Source: Methylotenera_A sp031429035
Lineage (GTDB): Bacteria; Pseudomonadota; Gammaproteobacteria; Burkholderiales; Methylophilaceae
NCBI GenBank assembly: GCA_031429035.1
Contig: JANOYU010000099.1
Span: 1-8,640, forward strand
Direction of reading: 5' to 3'
DNA length: 8,640 nucleotides
Each line of letters begins with the position of its first letter. Within the stretch, counting starts at the first letter, position 1. Of this stretch, positions 6,256 through 8,640 are shown in pieces. Below the pieces are notes generated by a model. It was not told where the DNA came from and did not search any database. It saw only the letters and a list, made by a program, of their open reading frames with translations. Position numbers and translations under genes: made by a program.

Positions 6256-7281
6256 ATGCGTTATTTTTTTGTTGCTTCAGCACTGTTAATCTCACTTTTG
6301 CTTTCTTCGGCCAGCAGCTTGGCAATGGACAAAGCAGCATTGATTCAATCATATTTTAGTGTGGTAATGATACGTGGCTACAATACCGATGGCGGTCTTG
6401 CCTACGGCTCTGGTGTGGTCATTGCCAAAGATAAAGTGGTTACCAATTGTCATGTATTGCGCAGCACTAAACAGCCGTGGATAGCGCGTGGCGAGGATTC
6501 TTATGTGATTAGCAGCGTTAAAGTCGATGCTTGGCACGACTTATGTATTGTGACCACAGAAAACTTACCATTAAGCCCTGTTAAAATGGGCAAAAGTACC
6601 ACCTTAAAACGTGGCCAAGATGTGGCTGGCATTGGGCATTCTAATGGCGTACCCGCCCCACTTACCTCTACTGGCACAGTAAAAGGTTTATACGCTGATA
6701 ACGCTGCCAATGTAATACGCACCAATGCAAAATTTTTAATGGGTGCTAGCGGCAGTGGCTTATTTGATATGGAAGGCAATTTAATCGGTATAAATACTTT
6801 TAAAACCACGGGCAAAGGTGGCAGCATTCACTTTGCATTGCCAGTGGAGTGGTTAGAAACCTTAGATAAACAACCCGCAACAACCGTGTTTCCTGTGACT
6901 GGCAAGGCCTTGTGGGAGGAAGATGAAGATAAAAAACCATTTTACATGCAAGCCGCAGTGCCAGAATCGCGCTTTGATTGGCCAAAACTGGCACAAGTAG
7001 CAGAAAAATGGACGCAAGCAGAGCCCAAAAGTAGTGAAGCGTGGTTGGCATTAGGTATAGGTTTAGAAAACACTGGTAAATTAGACATGGCCGACAGCGC
7101 TTACAAGCAAGCGATTAGTTTAGAACCAAATAACTATGATGCGTTTATACAATTAGGCAGCATGGCAAAAAACCGTGGTGACAGTGCAGAAATGCACCGT
7201 ATACAGCTTGCATTAGCAAAATTAAGCGAAGATGCCGCGGCAGAATACACTTACGTGCTGGGTTGCGATAAAGAATGCTAA
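6256..7281 (+). CDS. Exported trypsin-like serine protease with C-terminal TPR repeats
   Basis: A 341-residue secreted, probably periplasmic, protein. Residues 1-23 form a Sec signal peptide: MRYFF, a hydrophobic core, and SSLA before Met24 as the likely cleavage site. The peptidase domain (about 30-205) has an HtrA/trypsin-like triad: His66 in TNCHV, Asp95 in WHDLCIV and Ser165 in GASGSGLF. LIGINTFKT and HFALPVEWL are also typical of this fold. No PDZ domain follows, unlike DegP/DegQ. Instead, residues about 260-327 form two TPR-like helical repeats (EAWLALGIGLENTGKLDMADSAYKQAI and a second copy), suggesting partner binding. Cys65 and Cys97 flank the catalytic His and Asp and may form a disulfide; two more cysteines, Cys337 and Cys341, end the protein. 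It stands alone between a divergent uvrB and its own terminator. Protease class is secure; substrate is unknown, and I know no gene name for it. Confidence 0.85.
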   Translation: MRYFFVASALLISLLLSSASSLAMDKAALIQSYFSVVMIRGYNTDGGLAYGSGVVIAKDKVVTNCHVLRSTKQPWIARGEDSYVISSVKVDAWHDLCIVTTENLPLSPVKMGKSTTLKRGQDVAGIGHSNGVPAPLTSTGTVKGLYADNAANVIRTNAKFLMGASGSGLFDMEGNLIGINTFKTTGKGGSIHFALPVEWLETLDKQPATTVFPVTGKALWEEDEDKKPFYMQAAVPESRFDWPKLAQVAEKWTQAEPKSSEAWLALGIGLENTGKLDMADSAYKQAISLEPNNYDAFIQLGSMAKNRGDSAEMHRIQLALAKLSEDAAAEYTYVLGCDKEC

Positions 7282-7315
7282 CTAATACTTCAAATTATTT
7301 ACTGTAATCGTTAGT

Positions 7316-7342
7316 AAAAGGCCTCAAATGAGGCCTTTTTTT
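7316..7342 (+). terminator. Strong intrinsic terminator after the protease gene
   Basis: AAAAGGCCTC (7316-7325) pairs perfectly with GAGGCCTTTT (7330-7339) around an AAAT loop, with seven T residues at 7336-7342. It lies 34 nt after the stop codon. The A-run on its left gives four T residues on the opposite strand, so weak bidirectional action is possible, but no minus-strand gene ends here. It isolates the protease gene from aspC, which should therefore have its own promoter. Confidence 0.92.
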
Positions 7343-7464
7343 AATTTATTTTCAATAATCTGCTGCGGTATTCCTAAGGCCCAGTTTTATGCGTAAAATA
7401 ACGTTTATTCAGTAATTTCGCAGTCATTTATTGATTGTCGTTTATTAATAGTTATTTAAGCATT

Positions 7465-7470
7465 AAGGAA
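7465..7470 (+). promoter_or_regulatory. Shine-Dalgarno site that decides the TTG start of aspC
   Basis: AAGGAA lies 7 nt before TTG at 7478-7480. No in-frame ATG is near, and starting here places the family's SQRV-SIK N-terminal motif a few residues in. The next possible starts, TTG at 7493 and GTG at 7508, lack such a site. No convincing promoter was seen between the terminator at 7342 and this site. Confidence 0.8.
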
Positions 7471-7477
7471 AGTTGTT

Positions 7478-8640
7478 TTGTCACACTCACACATTTTGTC
7501 GCAACGCGTGTTAAGTATTAAAGAATCCCCCACTCTTGCCATTACCGCAAAAGCCGCTAAATATAAGGCTGAAGGCCGCCCCATTATTGGCTTAGCCGCG
7601 GGCGAGCCAGATTTTGATACGCCACAGCACATTAAAGATGCTGCCATTGCCGCGATTAACGCAGGTTACACTAAATACACACCCGTTTCGGGCATACCCG
7701 CGTTAAAGCAAGCCATTGTGAATAAATTTAAAACTGAAAATGGTTTTGATTATGCCCTAAATGAAGTCATCGTGGGCGTGGGCGGCAAGCAAACCATTTT
7801 TAACTTGTGCTTGGCAGTGCTTAACAAAGGCGACGAAGTTGTTATACCAGCGCCATATTGGGTCTCGTACGCCGATATCGCAATGGTGGCAGAAGCGTTA
7901 CCTGTGATTATCAATTGTGGCATTGAGCAAGGTTTTAAGTTGCTGCCAGCCCAATTACAGGCAGCGATTACGCCCAAAACCAAAATTGTGATGCTTAATT
8001 CGCCATCTAACCCCACTGGTGCAGTGTATAACTTGGCCGAGTTGCAAGCGCTGGGCGAGGTGCTGCTGAAACATCCGCATGTATTGGTCGCTACCGATGA
8101 TATGTACGAGCACGTGAATTTAACCGGCGAAAAGTTTTACAACATACTCAATGCTGCGCCAGCGCTAAAAAGCCGCTGTATCGTGCTTAACGGCGTTTCT
8201 AAGGCGTATTCTATGACGGGTTGGCGCATCGGATATGCCGCAGGACCAGCCAATATCATCAAAGCCATGGAAATTTTACAAAGCCAATCTACCAGTAACG
8301 CGACTTCTATTTCACAGTATGCAGCTGTTGCCGCCTTAAGTGGCTCGCAAGATTGCATTAAACCGATGGTAGCGGCATTTAAAGAGCGCCACGCTTATGT
8401 TGTTGACCGCTTTAACGCCATGAATGGCATAAGCTGCCTAATGGCGGGCGGTGCGTTTTATGCCTTCCCCGATGCGCGTGTGGCAATTGCTAACTTACAC
8501 AAAGCAGGCAAAATTAATGCCGCAACTGACATGGCATTTGCTGAATATTTGTTAGAGAAATTTGATGTTGCCGTGGTGCCTGGCAGCGCGTTTGGCGCAG
8601 AAGGCTATTTCCGCATTTCATTCGCCACCAGCATGGATAA
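7478..8640 (+). CDS. aspC: Class I pyridoxal-phosphate aminotransferase, aspartate aminotransferase type, 3'-truncated by the window edge
   Basis: Cytoplasmic PLP enzyme exchanging amino groups between aspartate and 2-oxoglutarate, which links ammonium assimilation to amino acid synthesis. 387 codons are present and the family is usually about 395-400 residues, so only the last few are missing. Recognisable parts: SQRVLSIKESPTLAITAKA near the N-terminus; AAGEPDFDTP; GYTKYTPVSGIPALK; NPTG with Asn178; DDMYEH, where Asp207 should contact the PLP ring nitrogen (usually DEIYE) and Tyr210 the cofactor; SKAYSMTGWRIGY with Lys242 forming the Schiff base; and FRISFATS with Arg379 for the substrate alpha-carboxylate. 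The pattern is that of the subgroup I-beta type seen in Thermus and Bacillus rather than E. coli AspC. Some members also transaminate prephenate to arogenate, so that activity is possible. Translation starts at TTG behind a good AAGGAA site. Confidence 0.93.
   Translation, partial: MSHSHILSQRVLSIKESPTLAITAKAAKYKAEGRPIIGLAAGEPDFDTPQHIKDAAIAAINAGYTKYTPVSGIPALKQAIVNKFKTENGFDYALNEVIVGVGGKQTIFNLCLAVLNKGDEVVIPAPYWVSYADIAMVAEALPVIINCGIEQGFKLLPAQLQAAITPKTKIVMLNSPSNPTGAVYNLAELQALGEVLLKHPHVLVATDDMYEHVNLTGEKFYNILNAAPALKSRCIVLNGVSKAYSMTGWRIGYAAGPANIIKAMEILQSQSTSNATSISQYAAVAALSGSQDCIKPMVAAFKERHAYVVDRFNAMNGISCLMAGGAFYAFPDARVAIANLHKAGKINAATDMAFAEYLLEKFDVAVVPGSAFGAEGYFRISFATSMD

Noticed and set aside
7431..7458. 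TTGATT and TATTTA as the aspC promoter
   Set aside because: The -10 match is poor and the implied transcript start would fall on the Shine-Dalgarno sequence, leaving no leader.
1..8640. Mobile element, defence island, CRISPR or biosynthetic cluster
   Set aside because: No transposase, integrase, terminal repeats, spaced repeats or defence-type domains were seen; all six genes belong to common families.

Overview
The window looks like ordinary chromosome of a moderately AT-rich betaproteobacterium. Gene content, an assimilatory nitrate reductase with a C-terminal BFD-type cluster domain, and the protein style fit a Methylophilaceae (Methylotenera-like) methylotroph. That placement is inference from family resemblance and composition, not from a search.

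Layout. (1) 1-3060, plus strand: the 3' part of nirD (small subunit of NADH-dependent nitrite reductase), then nasA (assimilatory nitrate reductase) after a 2-nt gap. This is the end of a nitrate assimilation operon; nirB and transport genes are expected upstream, outside the window. (2) 3061-3185: a spacer with a perfect 10-bp inverted repeat and a weak candidate promoter. (3) 3186-3851, plus: a small membrane protein with a K+-channel-like pore loop. (4) 3852-3966: a convergent spacer holding a plausible intrinsic terminator for uvrB. (5) 3967-6003, minus: complete uvrB (nucleotide excision repair). (6) 6004-6255: a divergent promoter region with a candidate uvrB promoter and an exact 17-bp tandem duplication in the uvrB leader. 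(7) 6256-7281, plus: an exported trypsin-like serine protease with C-terminal TPRs, ended by a strong intrinsic terminator at 7316-7342. (8) 7478 to the window end, plus: a class I aminotransferase (aspartate aminotransferase type), starting at TTG and cut off by the window edge.

Together nirD and nasA reduce nitrate to ammonium with NirB, and the aminotransferase distributes assimilated nitrogen. The channel, uvrB and the protease have no evident functional link to these. Three of the four complete or start-bearing metabolic and repair genes (nasA, uvrB, aspC) use non-ATG starts. I found no mobile element, tRNA, rRNA or CRISPR, no phage gene, and no convincing new multi-gene system. The less ordinary items are the Val-containing pore filter of the channel, the protease-TPR protein with cysteines beside its catalytic residues, and the repeats in the intergenic regions.
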